A stretch of DNA of 64,000 bases. Origin: Limibacterium fermenti (GTDB lineage Bacteria > Bacteroidota > Bacteroidia > Bacteroidales > Dysgonomonadaceae). Numbering within the stretch: the stretch's first letter is position 1; each line of letters begins with the position of its first letter. The translations under genes were made by a program, and so were the position numbers. Positions 25,586-34,454 of the stretch are shown here, piece after piece. The stretch covers positions 2,046,001-2,110,000 of the forward strand of contig NZ_CP159486.1 of NCBI RefSeq assembly GCF_041902845.1. The letters run 5' to 3'. The notes beneath the pieces are model-generated. The model had not been told where the DNA came from. It worked only from the letters and a program-made list of their open reading frames with translations, and ran no database searches.

Positions 25586-26164
25586 TTATTTGTCGGAACT
25601 CTTTTTAAACTCGAGGAAAAGCGTAATAACGACATCTTTGCCTATTGTTGCGGCATCGGGATCATAAGCAACATTATAATCCAAACGATTGATAGTCGTT
25701 GTTGCTACAAAACCGACCGTTTGAACACCGTCTTGTCCGGTGACTGTTCCGCCGTATTTCACATCGAACGTTACAGGCTTCGAAACATCTTTAATGGCTA
25801 AAATTCCGTTCAGTTTGTAGTTCTGGTCATCAACTTTTTCGATACCGGTACTCTCGAAAGTCATCGCGGGAAACTTTTCCACATCAAAAAAGTCAGCACT
25901 TTTCAAATGATTGTCACGCGCCTCCACACTGGTATTAATGCTATTCGTTTCAACGTTGAAATAAATCCGCGCTTGTTCCACTTTGTCGGGTTCTCCGGTA
26001 ATAGCGCCATCGAACTTTTCAAACTTCCCCTGAACGAAAGTTATACCTAAATGTTTCACCTTAAAGTTTATGGACGTGTGTGCCGGATCTACTTTATAGG
26101 TAGATTGTGCCATCAAGGCGATTCCCAACAGAAAGAATACTAACAGGAATGTTGTTTTTTTCAT
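25586..26164 (-). CDS. YceI-family periplasmic lipid-binding protein
   Basis: The 192-residue protein has a Sec signal (LLGIALMAQS) and the YceI pattern: YKVDPAHTSINFKVKHLGI near the start, LKSADFFDVEKFPAMTFEST in the centre and YDPDAATIGKDVVITLFLEF at the end. YceI proteins are lipocalin-like barrels that bind isoprenoid chains such as polyprenols. No partner gene (for example cytochrome b561) is next to it. The stop codon lies in a repeat linked to the adjacent MITE-like element. Confidence 0.92.
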   Translation of the reverse strand: MKKTTFLLVFFLLGIALMAQSTYKVDPAHTSINFKVKHLGITFVQGKFEKFDGAITGEPDKVEQARIYFNVETNSINTSVEARDNHLKSADFFDVEKFPAMTFESTGIEKVDDQNYKLNGILAIKDVSKPVTFDVKYGGTVTGQDGVQTVGFVATTTINRLDYNVAYDPDAATIGKDVVITLFLEFKKSSDK

Positions 26165-26299
26165 TTGATTGTTTTTTATTATTTATAATTTTAATAATGA
26201 ACCGATTTTACTAATAAACAACACTATTAGATAATTGTTCACAAACAATTTAACGCGACGAATGAATGTTGACTTCTTCAATAATTGAACAAAAAACTT

Positions 26300-26307
26300 T
26301 ACCTTTG
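26300..26307 (+). promoter_or_regulatory. -7 element of sufB
   Basis: TACCTTTG lies about 130 nt before the sufB start and leaves a fairly long leader with no recognised riboswitch. Confidence 0.5.
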
Positions 26308-26435
26308 CACAAACAAATGCTGCGAATAAACAAAATATACCGATGCTTTGTTATTCAACCAATAACCCGGATGATATTATCGGGCTTTAGGTTATCAGTG
26401 TACAACGACCTTTACCGGTCACAGACGTAAAAACT

Positions 26436-27890
26436 ATGCAAGAATCAGAACAAGATGTGATATTAAATGAGCTGACGAACAGCGAATATAAATATGGTTT
26501 CGTTACAAATGTCGATACGGAAATTATCGAAAAAGGATTGAATGAAGATGTCGTCCGTCTTATTTCAGCAAAAAAGAAGGAACCCGAATGGCTTTTGGAT
26601 TTTCGACTAAAAGCATATCGTCATTGGTTGACAATGAAACAACCCCATTGGGCGCATCTGAATATTCCGCCGATCGACTTTCAAGATATTATCTATTATG
26701 CAGACCCCCGAAACAAAAAGCCGGGGCCGAAAAGCCTTGAAGAGGTCGATCCCGAGTTACTGAGAACTTTCGAGAGATTGGGTATTCCCCTCGAAGAACA
26801 AAAGCAGCTTTCGGGTGTCGCGGTCGATGCCGTCATGGATAGCGTATCGGTAAAAACAACGTTTAAAGAGGTCTTGGCTGAGAAAGGGGTTATCTTCAGT
26901 TCTTTCAGCGAGGCGGTCATTCATCATCCTGACTTAGTGAAAAAATATTTGGGAACGGTCGTTCCTTATAAAGATAATTTTTACGCTGCGCTTAATTCGG
27001 CGGTCTTTAGCGACGGTTCTTTTGTATACGTGCCGAAAGGGGTGCGTTGCCCGATGGAATTATCAACCTATTTCCGCATTAATGCGGCCAATACCGGGCA
27101 GTTCGAACGGACGCTCATTGTAGCCGATGATGATGCGTATGTCAGTTATTTGGAGGGATGTACGGCTCCTATGCGTGATGAGAATCAATTGCATGCGGCC
27201 ATTGTCGAAATCATTGTGCACAAAAATGCCGAAGTAAAATATTCGACCGTCCAAAACTGGTATCCGGGCGATAAAAACGGGAAGGGGGGTGTCTATAACT
27301 TTGTGACGAAACGAGGCCTTTGCAAAGGCGATAATTCCAAAATTTCTTGGACGCAGGTCGAAACGGGTTCTGCCATCACTTGGAAATATCCGTCCTGTAT
27401 TTTAGCAGGCGATAATTCGGTCGGCGAATTCTATTCGGTTGCCGTTACCAATAATTTTCAACAGGCCGACACCGGTACTAAAATGATTCATCTGGGTAAA
27501 AACACCCGTAGCCGGATCGTATCAAAAGGTATTTCAGGAGGAAGTAGCCAAAACAGTTACCGGGGATTGGTGAAAGTGGCAAAGTCAGCCGAGAATGCGC
27601 GAAACCACTCACAATGCGATAGTTTATTGCTCACCGATCATTGCGGAGCCCATACGTTCCCTTATACCGACATTCAAAATCAAACGGCTATTCTGGAGCA
27701 CGAAGCAACAACTTCGAAAATCAGTGAAGATCAAATCTTTTATTGTAATCAACGAGGATTGGGACAAGAAGAGGCGGTAGGGCTGATTGTAAACGGTTAT
27801 GTAAAAGAAGTAGTCAATAAGCTTCCCATGGAATTTGCGGTAGAAGCACAAAAGTTATTACAAATAAGTCTTGAAGGAAGTGTAGGATAA
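26436..27890 (+). CDS. sufB: Fe-S cluster assembly scaffold SufB
   Basis: The 484 residues are full-length SufB. Conserved parts include VPKGVRCPMELSTYFRIN, the beta-helix core with YSTVQNWYPGD and TKRGLCKGDNSKISW, and the C-terminal NHSQCDSLLLTDHCGAH whose cysteine corresponds to the cluster/persulfide site. SufB forms the SufBC2D scaffold complex with SufC ATPase and SufD. In most Bacteroidales sufCDS follow sufB directly, but here the next gene is a CDP-alcohol phosphatidyltransferase and no suf gene lies nearby. The partners must be elsewhere in the genome. Confidence 0.94.
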   Translation: MQESEQDVILNELTNSEYKYGFVTNVDTEIIEKGLNEDVVRLISAKKKEPEWLLDFRLKAYRHWLTMKQPHWAHLNIPPIDFQDIIYYADPRNKKPGPKSLEEVDPELLRTFERLGIPLEEQKQLSGVAVDAVMDSVSVKTTFKEVLAEKGVIFSSFSEAVIHHPDLVKKYLGTVVPYKDNFYAALNSAVFSDGSFVYVPKGVRCPMELSTYFRINAANTGQFERTLIVADDDAYVSYLEGCTAPMRDENQLHAAIVEIIVHKNAEVKYSTVQNWYPGDKNGKGGVYNFVTKRGLCKGDNSKISWTQVETGSAITWKYPSCILAGDNSVGEFYSVAVTNNFQQADTGTKMIHLGKNTRSRIVSKGISGGSSQNSYRGLVKVAKSAENARNHSQCDSLLLTDHCGAHTFPYTDIQNQTAILEHEATTSKISEDQIFYCNQRGLGQEEAVGLIVNGYVKEVVNKLPMEFAVEAQKLLQISLEGSVG

Positions 27891-28060
27891 CAAAGCCAAT
27901 TGAATGTATTCTTCAAACTAAAATACGATGAACGGATTTGTCTTTTATTTCCCTGCATAATGCGGAAACGGATAAGAATGAAAAACAAACGAAAAGAGCA
28001 TGTTAATATAGTTTAACAATATAATATTCGCAACATTTTCGTAATATAAAATATATCCCG

Positions 28061-28068
28061 TACATTTG
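28061..28068 (+). promoter_or_regulatory. -7 element of the CDP-alcohol phosphatidyltransferase operon
   Basis: TACATTTG at this position argues that translation cannot begin at the earlier TTG (28066), since that codon lies inside the promoter. Confidence 0.6.
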
Positions 28069-28125
28069 CATGCTAATGAAATTGAAAAGGATCCGGAAAA
28101 TAAGACATTCTTTCCATATGTTTAC

Positions 28126-28872
28126 ATGAATTCAAAGAGTTATAAAATGTCACTAGAAAAGGAAAAAATGAACAAAACGCTAAAGATCATTGCAAAAGAT
28201 CGCCAGCGAACAAATGTTCTTCGAAATGGGGAACAGAAAACAATTGCCTATTTAGTACAACGTGTACCCACGTGGCTCACATCCGACGGATTAACGTCAA
28301 TCGGTTTTTTCGGAAACATATTAGTTGCCTCCACATTCATTTTAGGCGCGTTTGTCAACCGATACTGGTTATTGTTATCCTTACTGGGTTTTATCATTAA
28401 TTGGGTGGGCGATTCACTCGACGGACGCCTGGCCTATTATCGGAATAAGCCGAGGAGATGGTATGGCTTTTCTCTCGACATTACCGTAGATTGGATCGGG
28501 ACCATCCTTATCGGGTTAGGTTATACAATTTATGCGCAAGGAATTTGGAAATATGCCGGATTCCTTTTTGTGGTTCTTTACGGATGGGAAATGATTACCG
28601 CACAACTTCGATATAAGATAGGCGGACAATATTCCATCGATTCGGGAATTTTCGGCCCGACAGAAGTCCGATTGCTTTTAGGCACGATTATTACAGTGGA
28701 AGTATTCATTCCGGGTGCCATCCATTATTTGGCTTCTGTGGCATGTGTATTTTTAGTTATATCTAATTTAATAGAAGCACGCAAGTTGCTTAAGCTTGCT
28801 AACGAAACAGACGCACAAGACAGAAAGGCAAAAGAAGAAGAATTAAGAAGCAGACAGAGGGAAAATGCTTAA
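28126..28872 (+). CDS. CDP-alcohol phosphatidyltransferase family membrane protein
   Basis: The protein is about 248 residues from ATG 28126. ATGs at 28147 and 28168 are alternatives, and 28168 has AAGGA upstream. It has several membrane helices and the CDP-OH-P signature VGDSLDGRLAYYRNKP followed by GFSLDITVD, i.e. D-x2-D-G then G-x3-D-x3-D. The family condenses CDP-diacylglycerol, or a similar nucleotide-linked lipid, with an alcohol. The usual A-R pair reads A-Y here, which may matter for specificity. It overlaps the downstream GtrA gene by 8 nt, so the pair is probably translationally coupled. Confidence 0.85.
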   Translation: MNSKSYKMSLEKEKMNKTLKIIAKDRQRTNVLRNGEQKTIAYLVQRVPTWLTSDGLTSIGFFGNILVASTFILGAFVNRYWLLLSLLGFIINWVGDSLDGRLAYYRNKPRRWYGFSLDITVDWIGTILIGLGYTIYAQGIWKYAGFLFVVLYGWEMITAQLRYKIGGQYSIDSGIFGPTEVRLLLGTIITVEVFIPGAIHYLASVACVFLVISNLIEARKLLKLANETDAQDRKAKEEELRSRQRENA

Positions 28873-29341
28873 ACAAATTCTCATCTTTACGAAAGCACAG
28901 GTCTCTGCGTTTGTCGGAGGAGTCATAGACTATCTGTTAATGGTTTTCTTTACGGAAGTCTTTGGACTCCATTACCTTTATGGCATCGTTATAGGGGGCG
29001 TGTGCGGAGCTGTTATCAATTTCTCTCTAAATAAGAAATGGACGTTCCATTCAAAAGAAGAGAAATACGAAAGTTCGACGAGACTCCAGCTAATTAAATT
29101 TTCAGCGACTGCAACAAATAGTATTTTATTGAAATCTCTGGGAACATTCCTACTCACAACCTTTTTGGGCATTAACTACAAAATTACACGCCTCGCGGTT
29201 GATTTATTTGTTTCCGTCGGTTTCAATTATATGTTACAAAAAACATGGGTTTTCAAGAAACGCGAGTCGATTTACCCGGTGAAAAAACAAACTCAATTAG
29301 AAGTGGTGAATGACTTCTTTCGAAAGAAAAGAATCGGTTGA
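28865..29341 (+). CDS. GtrA-family membrane protein
   Basis: The 158-residue protein has four membrane helices and the GtrA features AFVGGVIDYLLMVFF and GAVINFSLNKKWTF. GtrA proteins are thought to help flip polyprenol-linked sugars or to assist glycosyl transfer. Overlap with the CDP-alcohol phosphatidyltransferase suggests work on the same lipid pathway. A second GtrA gene is at 49968-50390. Confidence 0.85.
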   Translation: MLKQILIFTKAQVSAFVGGVIDYLLMVFFTEVFGLHYLYGIVIGGVCGAVINFSLNKKWTFHSKEEKYESSTRLQLIKFSATATNSILLKSLGTFLLTTFLGINYKITRLAVDLFVSVGFNYMLQKTWVFKKRESIYPVKKQTQLEVVNDFFRKKRIG

Positions 29342-29584
29342 ACCTACGTATTACTTACTCCCCCATTGTCCGGGCAAAATCCCGAATAAAAAAGTCTTAA
29401 AAAACGAAAGAGCTTACGTCCATTCTCTTAAATAACATTATAAAAGAGGTATTTTTATCTTCTTTCCTATTTTTAAAAGGAAGTGTTAAACAAAAAAGTC
29501 GTTTATTTGTTAAATCAAAGTATATAAAAAACGATCTTTAAAATTATAACGGTCAAAAAACGGAAGTAAGAAAAGAAAAAGAGT

Positions 29585-31144
29585 ATGAAAAAATCGACTA
29601 TATGGCTACTCGCCCTGGTTATGTTCATAGCTTTTTTTGCGTTGTTGTTTTTGCAGGTACGATATATGAAAACAAGTATGTCTATCAGAGCACAACAATT
29701 CGACGAAATGGTGAAGCGCAGCCTGTACGATGTTTCGGTAGATTTGGAACAAGATCAAACCTATCAGTATTTGGAAGAAGACATGATTGAATCGGAGAAT
29801 CGATATTCACAATACAATCAGCCTCATCTATCATCCAATATGAAGGAAAGTACGAGCACCACCATCACTCATCCGGATGGAAGCGAGACAAGAATCGAGC
29901 AATCTATTTCCGAGGAAGCGACCACTCAAACGGGAACGAAGAAAAGCGGGATTTTCATCTCTCCCAAGCAAGGGGCAAAATCCATTCCGAAAACGCAGTA
30001 TGATATGCAGCAATCGTTATCGAAACGTTATTTGCATGAAAAGTCGTTGCTGGAAGAAGTCATTTACAAAATCATGTACCGGGCCAGCAACGAACCGATC
30101 GAACAACGGGTAGATTTTGGGCGACTCGATTCCTATATTCGTAATGAATTACAGACAAACGGGTTGAATGTTCCCTATAGTTTTCAGGTTCAGGATTACA
30201 ATAATAGAGTGGTATATACGTCTCCCGGATTTTCCAAAAGGGAAAAAGAAGCTATTTACTCGCAAATTCTTTTTCCCCACGATCCACCCGCAAAATTAAA
30301 TTCGTTGTATGTGTATTTTCCAACGAAGAAGGATTATGTGTATAGTGAGCTTACTTTTTTTATTCCATCCCTGCTGTTCACGTTTATCTTGTTGATAACG
30401 TTTGTGTATACGATAGTAACTCTTTTCCGGCAGAAGCGTCTGTCAGAAATGAAAAACGATTTCATCAATAATATGACGCATGAGTTGAAAACGCCCGTAT
30501 CGACGATATCTTTGGCCGCTCAAATGCTGAAAGACGAGTCGATCACCAAATCGCCGGAAGTATTCCGGCATGTGACGGGGGTTATTAATGACGAAACGAA
30601 ACGACTGGGATTTCAGGTTGAGAAAGTGTTGCAAATGTCGCTTTTCGATAAACAAAAGGCGACGCTGAAACTGAAGAAAATCGATGCGAACGATTTGGTG
30701 GTAACGGTTGCCAATACACATGCCTTGAAGGTGGAAAAATTCGGCGGAACACTCGACATCGATCTGCAAGCGGAACACTCGACCATAGAAGTGGACGAGA
30801 TGCACTTCACCAATGTCTTGTTCAATTTACTGGACAATGCTCTGAAGTATAAACGAAACGATATTGATCCGAAGCTGATGATCCGGACAAAAAACGAGGG
30901 AAACAAACTGGTGATTAGTGTTGAAGATAATGGCATAGGAATTAGAAAGGAGGATGTAAAGAAAATATTCGATCGATTTTATCGCGTTCCCACCGGAAAC
31001 CGACACGACGTAAAAGGATTCGGCTTAGGATTGGCCTATGTGAAAAAAATCGTTACGGATTTAAATGGTACAATTCATGCAGAAAGTGAATTGGGCAAAG
31101 GAACAAAGTTTATAATTAGTTTACCTGTAATAATAGAAAAATAA
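29585..31144 (+). CDS. rprX: Sensor histidine kinase, RprX-like
   Basis: The 519-residue kinase has an N-terminal membrane anchor (LALVMFIAFFALLFLQV), a periplasmic region to about residue 250, a second helix (FIPSLLFTFILLITFVYTIV), then a HisKA domain with THELKTPVSTISLAAQM (His299) and an HATPase domain with NLLDNALKY, DNGIGI and FGLGLAYVKKIV. Length and layout match RprX of Bacteroides. It is followed after 1 bp by its response regulator. The signal sensed is not evident from sequence. Confidence 0.85.
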   Translation: MKKSTIWLLALVMFIAFFALLFLQVRYMKTSMSIRAQQFDEMVKRSLYDVSVDLEQDQTYQYLEEDMIESENRYSQYNQPHLSSNMKESTSTTITHPDGSETRIEQSISEEATTQTGTKKSGIFISPKQGAKSIPKTQYDMQQSLSKRYLHEKSLLEEVIYKIMYRASNEPIEQRVDFGRLDSYIRNELQTNGLNVPYSFQVQDYNNRVVYTSPGFSKREKEAIYSQILFPHDPPAKLNSLYVYFPTKKDYVYSELTFFIPSLLFTFILLITFVYTIVTLFRQKRLSEMKNDFINNMTHELKTPVSTISLAAQMLKDESITKSPEVFRHVTGVINDETKRLGFQVEKVLQMSLFDKQKATLKLKKIDANDLVVTVANTHALKVEKFGGTLDIDLQAEHSTIEVDEMHFTNVLFNLLDNALKYKRNDIDPKLMIRTKNEGNKLVISVEDNGIGIRKEDVKKIFDRFYRVPTGNRHDVKGFGLGLAYVKKIVTDLNGTIHAESELGKGTKFIISLPVIIEK

Positions 31145-31145
31145 A

Positions 31146-31859
31146 ATGGACGAAAAATTGAAAATCTTTTTATGCGAAGATGATGAAAATCTTGGCATGT
31201 TACTCAGAGAATACCTCCAGGCAAAAGGATTCGACACGGATCTTTTTCCTGATGGGGACGCAGGCTTTAAAGGTTTTGTTAAGGCAAAGTATGACTTGTG
31301 TATCGTAGACGTAATGATGCCTAAAAAAGACGGTATCACGCTGGTAAAAGAAATAAGGACCATCAATCCCGAAATTCCGGTAATCTTCTTAACGGCTAAG
31401 AACTTGAAAGAAGATGTATTGGAAGGTTTCAAAGCCGGAGCCGACGATTATATCACCAAGCCGTTCAGTATGGAAGAACTTGTTCTTCGCATCGAGGCTA
31501 TTATCCGCCGCGTGAGGGGCAAGAAATCGAAAGAGCAGCAGATATACCGCTTCGGCGAGCTGACGTTCGACACACAAAAACAACTTCTGACAATCAGTGG
31601 CGCGCAAACCAAGCTAACCACGAAAGAGTCGGAGTTGCTATCGCTTCTTTGTGCCAACAGAAACGAAATTCTGGAGCGTAATACGGCATTGAAACAAATT
31701 TGGGAAGAAGACACCTACTTCAATGCACGAAGCATGGACGTATACATTACCAAATTGCGTAAGTTGTTAAAACCGGCACCGGATGTAGAAATCATCAACA
31801 TTCATGGTAAAGGGTACAAGTTGATCGTTCCGACCGATGATGAAGAATCGATAGATTAA
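31146..31859 (+). CDS. rprY: Response regulator, RprY-like (OmpR family)
   Basis: The 237-residue protein has a receiver domain (acidic EDD at residues 11-13, phosphoacceptor Asp55 in IVDVMMPKKDG, Lys in TKPF) and an OmpR-type winged helix (ERNTALKQIWEEDTYFNARS, VYITKLRKLLKP). It pairs with the adjacent kinase. RprY in Bacteroides regulates several envelope and stress genes. A strong terminator follows at 31871-31918. Confidence 0.9.
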   Translation: MDEKLKIFLCEDDENLGMLLREYLQAKGFDTDLFPDGDAGFKGFVKAKYDLCIVDVMMPKKDGITLVKEIRTINPEIPVIFLTAKNLKEDVLEGFKAGADDYITKPFSMEELVLRIEAIIRRVRGKKSKEQQIYRFGELTFDTQKQLLTISGAQTKLTTKESELLSLLCANRNEILERNTALKQIWEEDTYFNARSMDVYITKLRKLLKPAPDVEIINIHGKGYKLIVPTDDEESID

Positions 31860-31870
31860 CTTGCAGAAAT

Positions 31871-31918
31871 TTGATAATAAAAAAAACCGTTCGTACAGGA
31901 CGGTTTTTTTATTATCAA
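31871..31918. terminator. Terminator after rprXY
   Basis: TTGATAATAA plus an A-run and ACCGT forms one arm; ACGGT plus a T-run and ATTATCAA forms the other, around a 9-nt loop. Nearly perfect palindrome with A and T runs on each side, so it could act in both directions. Confidence 0.88.
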
Positions 31919-31963
31919 CTAAGGGCGTCGCTCGAAGCGGCATCCCCGCTAAAAAAAAATGCT

Positions 31964-31971
31964 TACCTTTG
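31964..31971 (+). promoter_or_regulatory. -7 element of the yicC-gmk operon
   Basis: TACCTTTG lies 15 nt before the yicC start, implying a very short leader. Confidence 0.6.
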
Positions 31972-31986
31972 TAAAAAATTATTGAT

Positions 31987-32859
31987 ATGACTTATTCAAT
32001 GACGGGATATGGCAAAGCAATTGCCGAACTTCCTAAAAAGAAAATTACGATAGAAATAAAAACGTTGAACAGTAAGCAATTTGATCTGTTCACGCGTATT
32101 CCGAGCATCTATAAAGAAAAAGAAATTGCGTTGCGCAGCAATCTTTCGCAAAAGCTTGAACGCGGAAAGATAGACCTGACGTTTAATGTGGAAGTTATTT
32201 CGAAGGATGTGTCTTCGAAAATAGATCATCATGTGTTGAGTCAATATCTGCAAGAAATAAAAACCCTGGCTTCTGAAATGCATGTTCCCGAGCCGGAAGA
32301 TTGGTTTTCCATTCTGCTGCGTCTTCCGGACGTGATGAAACAAGATACGGAGGAGTTGGATGATGCGGAATGGATCGCGATTGAAAAGGCGGTAAACTCT
32401 GCGTTGGACGAAGTGATTGCTTTTCGGTTGCAAGAGGGCACGATGCTTGAAAACATCCTCCTGACAAAAGTGGAAAATATCCGCCAACTGTTGGCGCAAA
32501 CACTTCCATACGAAAGTGAACGGGTCGAAAAAATCAAGACGAAGATACAAGACGGATTATCAAATCTGGAAAATATCGATTACGATAAAAACCGTTTTGA
32601 ACAAGAAATGATTTACTATATCGAAAAATTAGATATTAACGAAGAGCGGAACAGGCTGGAAAATCATTTGGATTATTTTATCAAGACATTGCATGACGGA
32701 AAATCCCAAGGAAAGAAATTGGGATTTATTGCCCAGGAGATGGGACGCGAAATCAACACGCTGGGATCAAAATCCAACCACTCCGAAATGCAACAAATCG
32801 TTGTGCAAATGAAAGATGAACTGGAACAAATAAAAGAGCAAATACTAAACGTACTATAA
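31987..32859 (+). CDS. yicC: YicC-family endoribonuclease
   Basis: The 290-residue protein starts with the family signature MTYSMTGYGKA, has IEIKTLNSKQFDLFTRIPS next, and ends with LGFIAQEMGREINTLGSKSN and IKEQILNVL. The YicC N- and DUF1732 domains are complete. Characterised members are toroidal endoribonucleases that act on small RNAs and structured RNA. It is 14 bp from gmk, a linkage common in bacteria, so the two share a transcript. Confidence 0.93.
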   Translation: MTYSMTGYGKAIAELPKKKITIEIKTLNSKQFDLFTRIPSIYKEKEIALRSNLSQKLERGKIDLTFNVEVISKDVSSKIDHHVLSQYLQEIKTLASEMHVPEPEDWFSILLRLPDVMKQDTEELDDAEWIAIEKAVNSALDEVIAFRLQEGTMLENILLTKVENIRQLLAQTLPYESERVEKIKTKIQDGLSNLENIDYDKNRFEQEMIYYIEKLDINEERNRLENHLDYFIKTLHDGKSQGKKLGFIAQEMGREINTLGSKSNHSEMQQIVVQMKDELEQIKEQILNVL

Positions 32860-32873
32860 ATCATCCTATCGAT

Positions 32874-33437
32874 ATGGCAAAGCTACTCATTTTTTCCGCT
32901 CCTTCCGGTTCTGGAAAATCGACTCTTATACGCCACTTGCTTTCAGAAATACCCAATCTTCATTTCTCTATTTCGGCGACCAGCCGGCTGCCCCGAGGGG
33001 AAGAGCAACATGGCAAAGAATATTATTTCCTGACGCCCGAGGAGTTCAGAAAACGCATTTCGAACCATGAGTTTCTGGAATACGAGGAAGTGTATCCCAA
33101 TATGTTTTACGGAACGCTTAAAAGTGAGGTGGATCGTAAACTGGCTGAAAATAAAAACGTGGTTTTTGATGTAGATTGCATGGGAGGACTGCGCATCAAA
33201 GAAATGTACGGGCCAAAAGCTTTGAGTTTGTTTGTCATGCCCCCTTCTATCGAAACCTTGCGCGAGCGGTTGGAAAAGCGGGGAACCGACTCTCCCGAAG
33301 TGATCGAGTCAAGACTACAAAAAGCCGAATACGAAATGAGTTTCGCCCCCAAATTCGATGTGATTATTCCGAATGATAACTTTGATGAAGCAAAAGAAAA
33401 AGCAGCAAGCATTATAAAAAAATTCATCGAAAAATAG
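32874..33437 (+). CDS. gmk: Guanylate kinase
   Basis: The 187-residue enzyme phosphorylates GMP to GDP with ATP. The P-loop is SAPSGSGKST (residues 8-17). GMP-binding segments are SATSRLPRGEEQHGKEYYFL and FLEYEEVYPNMFYGT, and the lid region is RGTDSPEVIESRL. Length is typical. It lies between yicC and a hydrolase gene, with an 8-bp gap to the latter. Confidence 0.96.
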   Translation: MAKLLIFSAPSGSGKSTLIRHLLSEIPNLHFSISATSRLPRGEEQHGKEYYFLTPEEFRKRISNHEFLEYEEVYPNMFYGTLKSEVDRKLAENKNVVFDVDCMGGLRIKEMYGPKALSLFVMPPSIETLRERLEKRGTDSPEVIESRLQKAEYEMSFAPKFDVIIPNDNFDEAKEKAASIIKKFIEK

Positions 33438-33445
33438 ATTTCCAT

Positions 33446-34396
33446 ATGATACTCAAGGAGAAAAAAATAGTCATCTCTCTACTGGCATTCGTGCTTCCTT
33501 TTTTTCTTTTTGCCGTTACTCCGCAAAAAGAAACGAGACTATTTGCCGTAAAAGACGGACAAGAATTAAAGATGGACATCCACTCTTCCGATTCGGTTTT
33601 TTCAAATTCTCAGCCTTGCCTGATGTTTGTTTTCGGAGGAGGATTTATGGCGGGTTCACGTGAAGGGAAAGAATACGACGCGTTCTTCGGGCATTTTGTC
33701 GACAAAGGTTTTAAAGTGGTTTCCATCGATTACCGGTTAGGCATGAAGGGAGTGAAGAAAGCTCCCGGGCTCTTTAATACCAAGCCGATACAAAACGCCA
33801 TTGCCCTGGCCGTCTCCGACTTGTATTCGGCTACGGAGTACCTGCTGCAACATGCTACAGAACTGAATATCGATACGACACGCATCATCATCAGCGGATC
33901 AAGCGCCGGAGCGATTACCGTTTTACAAGCCGATTACGAAAAACGAAACAATAAGCCTTCAGCCGAACTACTTCCCCGTGATTTCCGTTATGCAGGCGTG
34001 ATTTCATTGGCAGGAGCCATTTTCAGTACCGAAGGATTTCCCACCTATACTATTCCTCCGGCCCCTACCCTCTTTTTTCACGGAAGCGCCGATAAACTGG
34101 TTCCTTACAACCAGATCCGATTCTTTCGAATGGGTATGTTCGGTTCTAAACCGTTAGCGGCCCATTTCAAAAAGCACGGATATCCGTATGTATTTTACAG
34201 TATGGAAAATATAGGGCATGATGTATCCACTTATCCCATGAGGGAATTCATTCCCGAGATATCGAAATTTGTCGATGATTTGGTGTTGGATCGGAAACTT
34301 TGGAATATCGACATCAACTTCAACGATAAATTACGGAACTCGAACACTTCTACGAATCCGGGAAATTATTACGGACAAGACGCTCAAGACGAATAA
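33446..34396 (+). CDS. Exported alpha/beta hydrolase (carboxylesterase-like)
   Basis: The 316-residue protein has an N-terminal signal (LLAFVLPFFLFAV). The oxyanion-type segment is FVFGGGFMAGS, the nucleophile elbow ISGSSAGA contains the serine, and PTLFFHGSADKLVPY and NIGHDVSTYP provide a likely Asp and His. The layout matches the esterase/lipase branch of alpha/beta hydrolases. The substrate is unknown. It is probably cotranscribed with yicC and gmk. Confidence 0.85.
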   Translation: MILKEKKIVISLLAFVLPFFLFAVTPQKETRLFAVKDGQELKMDIHSSDSVFSNSQPCLMFVFGGGFMAGSREGKEYDAFFGHFVDKGFKVVSIDYRLGMKGVKKAPGLFNTKPIQNAIALAVSDLYSATEYLLQHATELNIDTTRIIISGSSAGAITVLQADYEKRNNKPSAELLPRDFRYAGVISLAGAIFSTEGFPTYTIPPAPTLFFHGSADKLVPYNQIRFFRMGMFGSKPLAAHFKKHGYPYVFYSMENIGHDVSTYPMREFIPEISKFVDDLVLDRKLWNIDINFNDKLRNSNTSTNPGNYYGQDAQDE

Positions 34397-34454
34397 CAAA
34401 AAGCGAAAGCTCGTATAATAAGCCACAGAACAGGCCTATATTAAAAAAGAAACA

